Assembly: GCF_009455685.1 (NCBI RefSeq)
Contig: NZ_QPES01000002.1
Location: 124,001-188,000, forward strand
Length of the DNA stretch: 64,000 nucleotides
Origin: Paraburkholderia hayleyella
Lineage (GTDB): Bacteria; Pseudomonadota; Gammaproteobacteria; Burkholderiales; Burkholderiaceae
Direction of reading: 5' to 3'
In this document: in pieces, positions 42,801-50,429 of the stretch
Position numbering within the stretch: the first letter of the stretch is position 1
Layout: the number at the start of each line of letters is the position of its first letter
The notes under the pieces: generated by a model
Seen by the model: the letters and a program-made list of their open reading frames with translations, nothing else
Told to the model about the DNA's origin: nothing
Database searches by the model: none
Translations under genes and position numbers: made by a program

Positions 42801-45755
42801 GGTGTCGGCGGTGCCTGCGGCCATGCCCTTCAACTGGCGGTCTCCCGCCGTGCCCGCGATATTCACCGTCGTGCCTGCCGTACCACTGGCTACCGTGATC
42901 GCCTTGGTCGTCGCGTCCTGCTGCACCAGGCCTGCTGTGCCGCCAGTGAGATTGTTCAGCGTGCCGTTGATCGTGGTGATGTCGCCGGTGTTTTTGGTTG
43001 TGATGGTGTCCAGCTTGCCCAGCGCATCGCCTACCGTGGTGTAGGTGCTGCCCTGGATGCCATAAGAGGGGCCGCTCACCGCACCGGTCTTGGTGTCCAT
43101 CGTCGCGCCGCCGCCCAGGGCATCGACCATCGGCTTCAGTTGCGATACGTTCACTGCGTCATTGCTGGTGAGGCCTGCTTTGACGTTGCCCAGTGCTACC
43201 GTGCCGGTCGTGCCTGCGCCGCCCAGTGTCACCTTGTCTTTCGAGGTGCTGTCGTATTTCACGGCGAGGCCATCGAGCGTGTCGAGCCCTGTCTGGGCTT
43301 TCGTCGCCGCCGTTTGTACCGTATCGAGCTGGCCCTTGTTTACTGCGTCGGTATCAGCCGTGCCCGCCTTGACGTTGCTGAGTGTCACCGTGCCGGTCGT
43401 GCCTGCACCGCCCAGTGCCACCTTGTCTTTCAAGGTACTGTCGTATTTCACGGCCAGGCCGTCGAGCGTGTTCAGACCTGTCTGGGCGTTCGTCGCAGCC
43501 GTTTGTACCGTATCGAGCTGGCCCTTGTTTACTGCGTCGGTATCAGCCGTGCCCGCCTTGACGTTGCTGAGTGTCACGGTGCCGGTCGTGCCTGCACCGC
43601 CCAGCGTCACCTTGTCTTTCAAGGTGCTGTCGTATTTCACGGCCAGGCCATCGAGCGTGTTCATCCCGGCCTGCGCCTTGTCGGCAGCCGTTTGTACCGT
43701 ATCGAGCTGCCCCTTGTTCACCGCGTCAGTATCAGCCGTGCCCGCCTTGACGTTGCTGAGTGTCACGGTGCCGGTCGTGCCTGCACCGCCCAGCGTCACC
43801 TTGTCTTTCAAGGTGCTGTCGTATTTCACGGCCAGGCCATCGAGCGTGTTCATCCCGGCCTGCGCCTTGTCGGCAGCCGTTTGTACCGTATCGAGCTGCC
43901 CCTTGTTCACCGCGTCAGTGTCAGCCGTGCCCGCCTTGACGTTGCTGAGTGTCACGGTGCCGGTCGTGCCTGCGCCGCCCAGTGTCACCTTGTCTTTCGA
44001 GGTGCTGTCGTATTTCACGGCCAGCCCGTCGAGCGTGGTCATCCCGGCCTGCGCCTTGTCGGCAGTCGTTTGTACCGTATCGAGCTGGCCCTTGTTCACT
44101 GCGTCGGTGTCAGCCGTGCCTGCCTTGACGTTGCTGAGTGTCACTGTGCCGGTCGTGCCTGCACCGCCCAGCGTCACCTTGTCTTTTAAGGTGCTGTCGT
44201 ATTTCACGGCCAGGCCGTCGAGCGTGCTCAATCCGGCCTGCGCCTTGTCGGCAGCCGTTTGTACCGTATCGAGCTGGCCCTTGTTCACCGCGTCGGTGTC
44301 AGCCGTGCCCGCCTTGACGTTGCTGAGTGTCACCGTGCCAGTCGTGCCTGCACCGCCCAGTGTCACCTTGTCTTTCAAGGTGCTGTCGTATTTCACGGCC
44401 AGGCCGCCGAGCGTGTCGAGCCCTGTCTGGGCTTTGTCCGCTGTCGTTTGAGCTTTTGTCGCCGCCGTATTCAGCGCCGTGTTCACCGCATCGAGCTGGC
44501 CCTTGTTCACTGCGTCGGTGTCAGCCGTGCCTGCCTTGACGTTGCTGAGTGTCACGGTGCCGGTCGTGCCTGCGCCGCCCAGTGTCACCTTGTCTTTCGA
44601 GGTGCTGTCGTATTTCACGGCCAGGCTGTCGAGCGTGTCGAGCCCTGTCTGGGCTTTGTCCGCTGTCGTTTGGGCTTTCGTCACCGCGGTATTCAGTGCT
44701 GTGTTCACCGTATCGAGCTGCCCCTTGTTCACTGCGTCGGTGTCAGCCGTGCCTGCCTTGACGTTGCTGAGTGTCACGGTGCCGGTCGTGCCTGCGCCGC
44801 CCAGTGTCACCTTGTCTTTCGAGGTGCTGTCGTATTTCACGGCCAGGCCATCCAGCGTGTTGAGCTGTGTCTGCGCCGTATTGGTCGCGGTGTTCAGGCT
44901 GGAGAGGGCCGCGCCGACATTGCCAAAGGTGCCGCCTTGAACAACATAGGACGGCGCCGTGATCGAGCCATCGGCGGCAACGGTGGCACCGCCGCCCAGC
45001 GCCGTGGTGATGCCCTTGAGCTGGCCGACGTTGACCGCGTCGTTATCAGCGGTACCTGCGGCCATGTTGACGAGCTGGCGTTTCAGGGTGGACGAGCCAA
45101 TCGATACCGAATTGTCGCGGTCCGCGGTGGCCGCATTGCCCAGGGCAACGGCACTGGTGGCCGAGGCATTCGCGTTATACCCAATAGCCGTGGAGCTGAC
45201 TCCCGAAGTCGTGGCACTGCGTCCGAACGCCATTGCATTGTTCGCAGCAGCATTGGCAAATGCCCCAATGGCTGTGCTACCCAAGCTTGATGCTGTGGCG
45301 AACTCCCCAAGCGAAATTGCCGAATTTCCGGTTGCCTTCGCACCCAGCCCTACCCCCACAGCAGCAATTCCTGTAACGGTAGCGCCCGTACCAAGCGCAA
45401 GCGCTGATGCCGCTGAAGCAGTAGAGCCAGCGCCTACAGCAACCTGATTCCAGTCGCCCGGTCCTGCTCCTCCGACAGACGTACCGGTTCCGCTTCCAGC
45501 CGCAACTGCGCACTGAGTTGATGAAGTAGAGCTAATTGCAATTGCAGAGCTGGTTGATGCGGTTGCGCAGGTGCCAAGTTGTGTGCCTGCCGCAGCATGC
45601 GCCTCCAACGGGATGCCCAATATACAACTAGCCAAAGCTATAGAAGAAGCAAGATGGACAGCGGCTTTTGTTCTTCCACTGCTAGTTGCAGTTTCAGGCG
45701 CAACGATCCACACACCAGTCTTCTTGTTACGAACGACACGATAGACCTTATTCAT
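39873..45755 (-). CDS. Trimeric autotransporter adhesin (YadA-like), 1960 residues
   Basis: Type Vc secreted surface adhesin. It opens with an extended signal peptide region (ESPR: 'MNKVYRVVRNKKTGVWIVAP') and a hydrophobic signal ending near 'EAHA'. Residues ~110-220 are YadA-like head repeats ('AIGAFANAAANNAMAFGRSA', 'TAIGYNANASATSAVALGNA'), with necks of D-A-V-N-x-x-Q-L type. A very long stalk follows, with nine near-identical 'LAVKYDSTxKDKVTLGGAGT'-type units. A second head block comes near the C-terminus ('IAMGANASAAGDQSLALGAD'). The last ~75 residues are the YadA membrane anchor, ending in an aromatic residue (AGWKW). It stands alone with its own terminator. Repeats may vary in number between strains; assembly collapse is a risk. 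Confidence 0.95.
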   Translation of the reverse strand: MNKVYRVVRNKKTGVWIVAPETATSSGRTKAAVHLASSIALASCILGIPLEAHAAAGTQLGTCATASTSSAIAISSTSSTQCAVAAGSGTGTSVGGAGPGDWNQVAVGAGSTASAASALALGTGATVTGIAAVGVGLGAKATGNSAISLGEFATASSLGSTAIGAFANAAANNAMAFGRSATTSGVSSTAIGYNANASATSAVALGNAATADRDNSVSIGSSTLKRQLVNMAAGTADNDAVNVGQLKGITTALGGGATVAADGSITAPSYVVQGGTFGNVGAALSSLNTATNTAQTQLNTLDGLAVKYDSTSKDKVTLGGAGTTGTVTLSNVKAGTADTDAVNKGQLDTVNTALNTAVTKAQTTADKAQTGLDTLDSLAVKYDSTSKDKVTLGGAGTTGTVTLSNVKAGTADTDAVNKGQLDAVNTALNTAATKAQTTADKAQTGLDTLGGLAVKYDSTLKDKVTLGGAGTTGTVTLSNVKAGTADTDAVNKGQLDTVQTAADKAQAGLSTLDGLAVKYDSTLKDKVTLGGAGTTGTVTLSNVKAGTADTDAVNKGQLDTVQTTADKAQAGMTTLDGLAVKYDSTSKDKVTLGGAGTTGTVTLSNVKAGTADTDAVNKGQLDTVQTAADKAQAGMNTLDGLAVKYDSTLKDKVTLGGAGTTGTVTLSNVKAGTADTDAVNKGQLDTVQTAADKAQAGMNTLDGLAVKYDSTLKDKVTLGGAGTTGTVTLSNVKAGTADTDAVNKGQLDTVQTAATNAQTGLNTLDGLAVKYDSTLKDKVALGGAGTTGTVTLSNVKAGTADTDAVNKGQLDTVQTAATKAQTGLDTLDGLAVKYDSTSKDKVTLGGAGTTGTVALGNVKAGLTSNDAVNVSQLKPMVDALGGGATMDTKTGAVSGPSYGIQGSTYTTVGDALGKLDTITTKNTGDITTINGTLNNLTGGTAGLVQQDATTKAITVASGTAGTTVNIAGTAGDRQLKGMAAGTADTDGVNLKQLKGMGLTTDTAGNVTNAFVAYDSTSKDKVTLGGTGTTGTVALGNVKAGLTSNDAVNVSQLKPMVDALGGGAAIDAKTGAVSGPSYGIQGGTYTTVGDALGKLDTATTKNTTDITKNTGDITNLSTTVNTLQNGGSRYFKAAGKNDDTDEAKASGKNSIAIGANSVAERDNSLSVGRAEIKDGTGTVTQTEITRQITNVADGTQAKDAVNKGQLDTVNTAATKAQTAADAAKSGLDTLDGLAVKYDSTSKDRVTLGGAGTSGTVTLGNVKAGIASNDAVNVSQLKPMVDALGGGATMDAKTGAVSGPSYAIQGSTFTTVGSALGKLDTITTKNTGDITTLNSTLSNITSGTAGLVQQDATTKAITVASGTAGTTVNIAGTAGERQLKGMAAGTADTDGVNLKQLKGMGLTTDTAGNVTNAFVAYDSTSKDKVTLGGAGTTGTVALGNVKAGIASNDAVNVSQLKPMVDALGGGATMDAKTGAVSGPSYAIQGGTFTTVGSALGKLDTATTKNTGDITKNTGDITNLATTVNNINAGTTGLVQQDAKSLDVTVAKASGGNKVDIAGTAGVRVLTGVKAGELSAASHDAVNGAQLYETNTNVTKNSGDITTLNTTVTQMSNDIKNGGLGLVTQDKQTGNIMVASNLGGSLVNVSGSGGARVLTGVANGTNDRDAVTIAQLKAVGLVDPSGKTLGAVVYDDLSLGRATLGGTNGTVLGNVANGLIATGSREAVNGGQLHTMQQDFQQQYNKLNGRVDDLNTRVESNQVNGGGNGGKPGQDGNDTSDNGLVQVGKGAGSLIVDPTANASGNKGIAMGANASAAGDQSLALGADASAPASRSMAMGQGSVADRDNTISVGSKGNERQITNVAAGSAPTDAANIQQLQGVQGQVNDVARRAYSGVAMAMAMSGTYLPQLGPGEKTLGVGVGGFKGYGALAVNFKALASNGRLSWGAGVASSGHDVGFNAGAGWKW
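43215..44860 (-). repeat. 189-bp (and 222-bp) tandem repeats in the adhesin stalk
   Basis: Nine copies of a unit marked by the aGGTGCTGTCGTATTTCACGG block at about 43243, 43432, 43621, 43810, 43999, 44188, 44377, 44599 and 44821. The first six intervals are exactly 189 bp (63 residues) and the last two exactly 222 bp (74 residues, an 11-residue insert of the A-L-N-T-A type). Adjacent copies are nearly identical at DNA level, so recombination can change copy number in frame. Confidence 0.9.
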
Positions 45756-46304
45756 GCCTTATCCCGGAAAAGAGTGATTATTCAATGCGTTGAATATCGT
45801 GTTTTACGGAATAAGAATGAATAGGACCAATCCTAATAAAAGACCCTGTCAATCATTCACTGACATTTCTTCACATAGCAGAAAACCCTTTCAATACAAT
45901 AACTTCTACTCCGGAAGTAGAAGATTAATATCCTTAACGCCCAATTTCATAGCAATTTATTCTGAAAAATTTGAGATTGCGCAACAAAATAGCCCGTCGC
46001 CCTTGCCGTCTGGCAACAGTCCGGGCCAATCAAAGCCACGATATTTTTAAGATTTGTCTTATCCCGATTTCACGGGGTGTATTGCAACGAAGAATCAAAC
46101 GGGCCGAAAACGAAGGTCGCATTCAAGTCTTTCGATACCTTCAGATCATTCCTGGCCGATCAAGATCTGTGCATCTGGACAGCAACTCACGCACACCCGG
46201 CGCTGCCCGGTTTGAGTCATACCGCTTCAGGGCGGCCGTATCGATCGTCGGGCAAAACAGGGCGAGCAAAATTTCCGGATTCCAGGTTGGGTTGCGTCAG
46301 CGCT
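45756..46304. other. Upstream region of the adhesin gene
   Basis: About 550 bp, moderately AT-rich near the adhesin start and ordinary near the isomerase gene. No convincing gene. It must hold the adhesin promoter. No terminator for the gentisate operon was recognised. Confidence 0.35.
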
Positions 46305-46952
46305 TTAAGGCTGCGCATCAGGCTGAAGAGCGGGGGCGGCCTGGAGAAACGCGGGTATTTGCTGACATTGCGCATGGATGCGCATGAGGGTGGGATAGGC
46401 GCGGAGATCGACCTCAAAGCGCTGGGCATTGAAGATTTGCGGCACCAGCGTGATATCCGCCAGCGTCGGCGTTTCGCCATAGCAATAAAGGCCCGTCGTG
46501 GACGCGCCGGCCAGACGTTCTTCGAGTGCGCTAAAGCCTGTATGAACCCAATGGTGATACCACGCGTGACGCGCTTCTGGCGACAGCCCGCCGGGCCCGC
46601 CCAGATAGTTCAGCACCCTGAGATTATTCAGCGGATGAATTTCGCAGGCGATATCGAGCGCCAGCGCCCTGACCTTTGCGCGTCCCAGCGGATCGGCGGG
46701 CAGCAAGGGCGGAGCGGGGTGCAGATCATTCAGATACTCGATGATCGCTAGCGATTGATGGAGCGAGATCTCACCGTCTTGCCAGACAGGAACCAGCGCT
46801 TGCGGATTGCATGCCCGAAAAGCCGGGGCATACTGCTCCCCACCGTTGCGCGACAAATGCACGGCGAGATACGTGTAAGCGAGGCCTTTGAGGTTCAAGG
46901 CGATGCGCACCCGGTACGACGCCGAGCTGCGAAAAAAATTATGAAGTTGCAT
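46305..46952 (-). CDS. Maleylpyruvate isomerase, zeta-class GST type
   Basis: Glutathione-dependent isomerase of maleylpyruvate to fumarylpyruvate in the gentisate pathway. The 215 residues have the zeta-GST start 'LHNFFRSSASYRVRIALNLK' with the S-S-x-S-x-R-V-R active site, 'FRACNPQALVPVWQDG' and 'LHQSLAIIEYLND' (glutathione contacts). Maleylacetoacetate isomerase of tyrosine degradation belongs to the same family, but the adjacent fumarylpyruvate hydrolase and gentisate dioxygenase point to maleylpyruvate. It is the last gene of a three-gene minus-strand operon, 94 bp after the hydrolase. Confidence 0.88.
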   Translation of the reverse strand: MQLHNFFRSSASYRVRIALNLKGLAYTYLAVHLSRNGGEQYAPAFRACNPQALVPVWQDGEISLHQSLAIIEYLNDLHPAPPLLPADPLGRAKVRALALDIACEIHPLNNLRVLNYLGGPGGLSPEARHAWYHHWVHTGFSALEERLAGASTTGLYCYGETPTLADITLVPQIFNAQRFEVDLRAYPTLMRIHAQCQQIPAFLQAAPALQPDAQP

Positions 46953-47046
46953 GACTTGTCAGAGGTGGGCAGCGCGGGTCGCGCCAGGGTGATGACGCAA
47001 TGAGCTGAATGAGTTGAATGAGCCGAACGATCCGAAAGGCTGTGGC

Positions 47047-47745
47047 TTAAACCACATCGAGCCGAAACTCACCGAGGCCCTCGATGCCGCCGTGCATCGT
47101 GTCGCCCTTGATGACTGGACCAACGCCTTCTGGCGTGCCGGTATAAATCAGGTCGCCGGGCACGAGTTCAAAGAAGTGCGACAGATAGGCGACGGTTTCG
47201 GCGACGGGCCAGATCAGTTGCGCGATGTCCGCACGCTGCACAGTCTGGCCGTTGACCTCAAGCCAGATCGTGCCTTGCAACGGATGCCCGATTTGCGCCG
47301 CGCGATGGATCGGGCCAATCGGCGCGGAGTGGTCGAAGGCTTTGCCGATGTCCCATGGGCGGCCCATCTTGCGCATTTCCATTTGCAGATCGCGGCGCGT
47401 CATATCCAGCCCCAGCGCATAACCGAAGACATGTTCAAGCGCATCGTCTGGCGCGATATCGCGTCCACCCAGGCCGATTGCCGCCACCAGTTCCATTTCG
47501 TAATGACAGTTTTCGGTTTGCGCGGGATACGGGAACTGTCCGGTCGTGCCCGGCGCGACATACACGATGGCGTCGGCAGGCTTGCAAAAGAAGAATGGCG
47601 GTTCGCGGTCAGGGTCAAAGCCCATCTCGCGGGCATGGGCGGCATAGTTGCGCCCGACGCAGTAAATCCGGCGCACGGGAAAGGCATCGTTTGAGCCTGC
47701 GACGGGGACAGTGACTGATGGGGGCGGGGAGAAAACCAGGTTCAT
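47047..47745 (-). CDS. Fumarylpyruvate hydrolase, FAH family
   Basis: Splits fumarylpyruvate into fumarate and pyruvate. The 232 residues show the FAH core: 'YCVGRNYAAHAREMGFDPDR', 'PPFFFCKPADAIV', the metal-binding E-x-E in 'CHYEMELVAAIG', 'GYALGLDMTRRDLQMEMRKM' and 'DLIYTGTPEGVGPV'. It closely resembles the NagK type. It lies between gentisate dioxygenase (69 bp upstream) and the isomerase on the same strand, so the whole lower gentisate pathway is encoded here. Confidence 0.92.
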   Translation of the reverse strand: MNLVFSPPPSVTVPVAGSNDAFPVRRIYCVGRNYAAHAREMGFDPDREPPFFFCKPADAIVYVAPGTTGQFPYPAQTENCHYEMELVAAIGLGGRDIAPDDALEHVFGYALGLDMTRRDLQMEMRKMGRPWDIGKAFDHSAPIGPIHRAAQIGHPLQGTIWLEVNGQTVQRADIAQLIWPVAETVAYLSHFFELVPGDLIYTGTPEGVGPVIKGDTMHGGIEGLGEFRLDVV

Positions 47746-47814
47746 CGAAGGACTCCATCTAGTAATAGTGAAATAGTGAATGTGAATGTGTCGAAGAGAT
47801 GCTGCAACAGCGTG

Positions 47815-48867
47815 TCATGCGTCGAGTTTTTCTTCGCGCAGAATATTCAATGCGCTTTGTACCGGGCGGTCCGAAAAGCTGAACAGCACAGCGTCTTCAT
47901 CGGCGTGCAGCGTGAAGGTTTTCCACGACGGCACGACAAAGTGGTCCTTGGGGCCAAATGCCATGCTCTGGCCGTCAACGATCACCCGGCCGCGTCCTTC
48001 CACGACCGAATACACCGCGCCATCGGTGCTACGAAAGGGCTTTCCGGCGAAGCCTGCGGGCAGGAACTGCATGAAGGTCGCCAGCGTCGGCATCGGCCAG
48101 CCACCGGTAACGGGGTTGACATAGCGCAGCTTCACGCCGTGCCAGGCGTCGAGTTCGTGATCGCGGTAGAGGCGCTCAAGCACTTCGCGCGTGCGGGCAT
48201 AGGGGTAGTTGAAAAGCGGTGAAGTGGGGGACGTCGGCTGGTAATCGACTGGCAGCAGGTTGTGGCCGTAGCGCGCAAGGGCATTACCTTCGGGACGAGA
48301 GACACGTTGCGATAGCGCTGCGCTTTTCTCTTCAAAACCGGCATCGAAGAAACGAATCATCGGTATATCCAGCCCGTCGAGCCAGACCACGGGCTCGCTC
48401 TGGCCATCGACGCCCTCGTTGCCATGATCGTGCCAGGTCCAGCCCGGCGTAATGATGAAGTCGCCTGGCAGCATGGTGGTGCGTTCCCCATCAACGGCGG
48501 TGTAAGCGCCGCGACCATGCACGATGAAGCGCAGCGCCGATTGCACATGACGGTGGGCCGGTGCGACTTCGCCGGGCAGGATCAGTTGTAGCCCTGCATA
48601 CAGGGACTGCGTGATGCTGGCCTTGCCAGGCAACGCAGGGTTTTCCAGCACGAGGACGCGGCGGACCGCTTCTTCGGCGCTGATTAGCGTGCCGGCTTGC
48701 TCGATAAACGGCAGGACGTCGTCCCAACGCCAGCGTGCCGGCACGCACGGACTATTGGGTGTGTGCGGCACCAGGGTGCTAAGCGACTCCCATAGCGGAG
48801 TCATGCTGAACTTTCTGATTTCGTCGTAGAACGCTTGCCGGGCAGTGCTGGGAGGGCTGGCGGTCAT
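47815..48867 (-). CDS. Gentisate 1,2-dioxygenase
   Basis: Bicupin Fe(II) dioxygenase that opens gentisate to maleylpyruvate. The 350 residues contain two cupin domains. The N-terminal one carries the iron site H-R-H ('APAHRHVQSALRFIVHG') and the later His in 'GWTWHDHGNEG'; the C-terminal cupin ('FMQFLPAGFAGKPFRSTDGA') is degenerate. The opening 'FYDEIRKFSMTPLWESLSTL' is typical of this enzyme. The start at 48867 has AGAGGAGA upstream; the frame opens at 48942. It is the first gene of the operon, divergent from a flavin hydroxylase. Confidence 0.93.
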   Translation of the reverse strand: MTASPPSTARQAFYDEIRKFSMTPLWESLSTLVPHTPNSPCVPARWRWDDVLPFIEQAGTLISAEEAVRRVLVLENPALPGKASITQSLYAGLQLILPGEVAPAHRHVQSALRFIVHGRGAYTAVDGERTTMLPGDFIITPGWTWHDHGNEGVDGQSEPVVWLDGLDIPMIRFFDAGFEEKSAALSQRVSRPEGNALARYGHNLLPVDYQPTSPTSPLFNYPYARTREVLERLYRDHELDAWHGVKLRYVNPVTGGWPMPTLATFMQFLPAGFAGKPFRSTDGAVYSVVEGRGRVIVDGQSMAFGPKDHFVVPSWKTFTLHADEDAVLFSFSDRPVQSALNILREEKLDA

Positions 48868-48921
48868 GGTGTCTCCTCTAGGGCGGGCGCGGGTTTTGAG
48901 CGCTGTTTCATCATCAATAAG

Positions 48922-48948
48922 GCATACGTCTGTTAAACACACGTATGC
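48922..48948. promoter_or_regulatory. Operator-like palindrome upstream of gentisate dioxygenase
   Basis: Perfect 8-bp arms GCATACGT / ACGTATGC separated by 11 bases, 55 bp upstream of the gentisate dioxygenase start. It shares the ACGTCTG element and flanking ATAAG with the site at 49061. Size and symmetry fit a dimeric regulator such as MarR or IclR type. Confidence 0.5.
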
Positions 48949-49060
48949 TGAAATTAGTGAATCTCGCGGAGACTGTCAATCGAATTCTTGCGTCATTTCG
49001 AGCAACCTTGATGCGGCTTGACGGATCAATTTGCGCTGGCTATATTTCGTCGTCAAATAA

Positions 49061-49072
49061 GCAGACGTCTGC
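49061..49072. promoter_or_regulatory. Operator-like palindrome upstream of the flavin hydroxylase
   Basis: Perfect 12-bp palindrome GCAGACGTCTGC, preceded by ATAA as in the other site, ~98 bp upstream of the hydroxylase start. Probably bound by the same regulator. Confidence 0.45.
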
Positions 49073-49169
49073 GTAAATGGCAGGTTGTATGAGCAGCCTG
49101 CCAGACGTCGTCGAAGACTGAAGCAACAGCAGGCAAGCGCAACTTACGCGCGTTACAGGGAGCAGACAG

Positions 49170-50429
49170 ATGAAACACAACAGCGAAGTCATTATTGTTG
49201 GCGCGGGCATTGGTGGTCTGACACTGGCGCTGACTTTGCACAAGGCGGGTATTGCATGCCGCGTGTTCGAGGCCGCACGCGAGATTCGGCCGCTAGGCGT
49301 TGGCATCAACCTGTTGCCTCACGCCACCGCCGTGCTGGCTGATCTCGGCTTGCTGGATGCGCTCGCCGCACGCGCGGTGACGACCCAGGAATCCGCCTTT
49401 TTTAATCGCCATGGCCAACTGATTTACCGTGAGGCGGCCGGGCGCTTTGCCGGTTATGACTATCCGCAGTTCTCAATCCATCGTGGGGATTTGCAGACCG
49501 TGCTGCTCAATGCCGTGCATGAGCGGCTCGGCGCCGAGCGCGTCGTAACCGACCGGCGTTGCCTCGGCGTGACGGCAGACGCTCAGGGTGCAACGGCGGA
49601 GTTTGCCGATAGCGCGGGTGTCGTTTCGCGTGCGAGCGGTGCCGCAGTCGTCGCGTGCGATGGGGTGCATTCGGTGATTCGCAAACAGTTTTACCCTACC
49701 GAAGGTGCTCCTCGTTATTCGGGCGTCAACATGTGGCGCGGCACGATCAAGGCACCGCCGTTTCTGAGTGGCGCGAGCATGGTGCGAGCCGGGTGGCTGA
49801 CACACGGCAAGATGGTGATCTATCCGATCCGCAATAACGTCGATGCACAAGGCAATCAACTGCTGAACTGGGTGGCCGAGATCGAAGCCCCGCAACCGGC
49901 GAAGCGCGACTGGAACGGTGCGGGAAAACTGGCGGACTTTTTTCCGGCGTTTGCCGACTGGCATTTTGACTGGCTTGATGTGGCAGCCATGATCGAATCG
50001 ACCGAAGCCATCTTCGAATACCCGATGGTCGATCAGGATCCGCTGCCGCGCTGGACCTTTGGCCGCATTACATTGCTGGGCGATGCCGCGCATCCGATGG
50101 TGCCGCGCGGCTCGAACGGTGCGGGCCAGGCGATTCTCGATGCGCAGTATCTGGCGCAGCGGTGTGCGGCGCTAGGCGTTGGCGAGGAGGCGCTGGTGGA
50201 GTACGACCGCGCACGCGTGAAGGCAACGGGCGACGTCGTGTTGATGAACCGCAAGGCTCCGCCGGACAAAATCTTGCAGGTTATCTACGAGCGCACGAAG
50301 GGCGAACGCTTTGAGCGTATCGAGGACGTGGCAAGCGCCGCTGAGTTAAGCGAGATTGCGAACCAGTACAAACGTGTTGCAGGTTTTCACCTCGATGATC
50401 TGAAGGTTGCGGCGCCGGCTACTGAATAG
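49170..50429 (+). CDS. FAD-dependent aromatic hydroxylase, PhzS-like
   Basis: Single-component flavoprotein monooxygenase, 419 residues. Rossmann motif 'IIVGAGIGGLTLALTLHKAG' at the N-terminus, the D-G motif 'AAVVACDGVHSVIRKQF', and the FAD motif 'ITLLGDAAHPMVPRGSNGAG'. Blocks such as 'EIRPLGVGINLLPHA', 'YPQFSIHRGDLQTVLL', 'WRGTIKAPPFLSGASMV' and 'YPMVDQDPLPRW' are those I associate with PhzS, the phenazine hydroxylase, rather than with salicylate hydroxylase. Next to the gentisate operon, it likely makes gentisate or a related diol, for example from 3-hydroxybenzoate or salicylate. It overlaps the convergent F-box-like gene by 11 bp. Confidence 0.85.
   Translation: MKHNSEVIIVGAGIGGLTLALTLHKAGIACRVFEAAREIRPLGVGINLLPHATAVLADLGLLDALAARAVTTQESAFFNRHGQLIYREAAGRFAGYDYPQFSIHRGDLQTVLLNAVHERLGAERVVTDRRCLGVTADAQGATAEFADSAGVVSRASGAAVVACDGVHSVIRKQFYPTEGAPRYSGVNMWRGTIKAPPFLSGASMVRAGWLTHGKMVIYPIRNNVDAQGNQLLNWVAEIEAPQPAKRDWNGAGKLADFFPAFADWHFDWLDVAAMIESTEAIFEYPMVDQDPLPRWTFGRITLLGDAAHPMVPRGSNGAGQAILDAQYLAQRCAALGVGEEALVEYDRARVKATGDVVLMNRKAPPDKILQVIYERTKGERFERIEDVASAAELSEIANQYKRVAGFHLDDLKVAAPATE

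Larger units (their letters stand above)
48868..49169. other. Divergent promoter region of gentisate operon and flavin hydroxylase
   Basis: About 300 bp without a gene, carrying two operator-like palindromes (48922-48948 and 49061-49072) listed separately. No convincing -35/-10 pair could be fixed by eye. Confidence 0.5.

Noticed and set aside
42108..44451. Very long plus-strand open frames (693 and 453 codons) opposite the adhesin
   Set aside because: They are mirror images of the repetitive, GC-rich adhesin repeats on the minus strand. They consist of repeated low-complexity peptides and have no homology; the minus-strand protein has an intact signal, heads, stalk and anchor.
43215..44860. 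Regularly spaced repeats, considered as a CRISPR-like array
   Set aside because: The 189-bp units are contiguous, in frame and coding; there are no short repeats separated by unique spacers.
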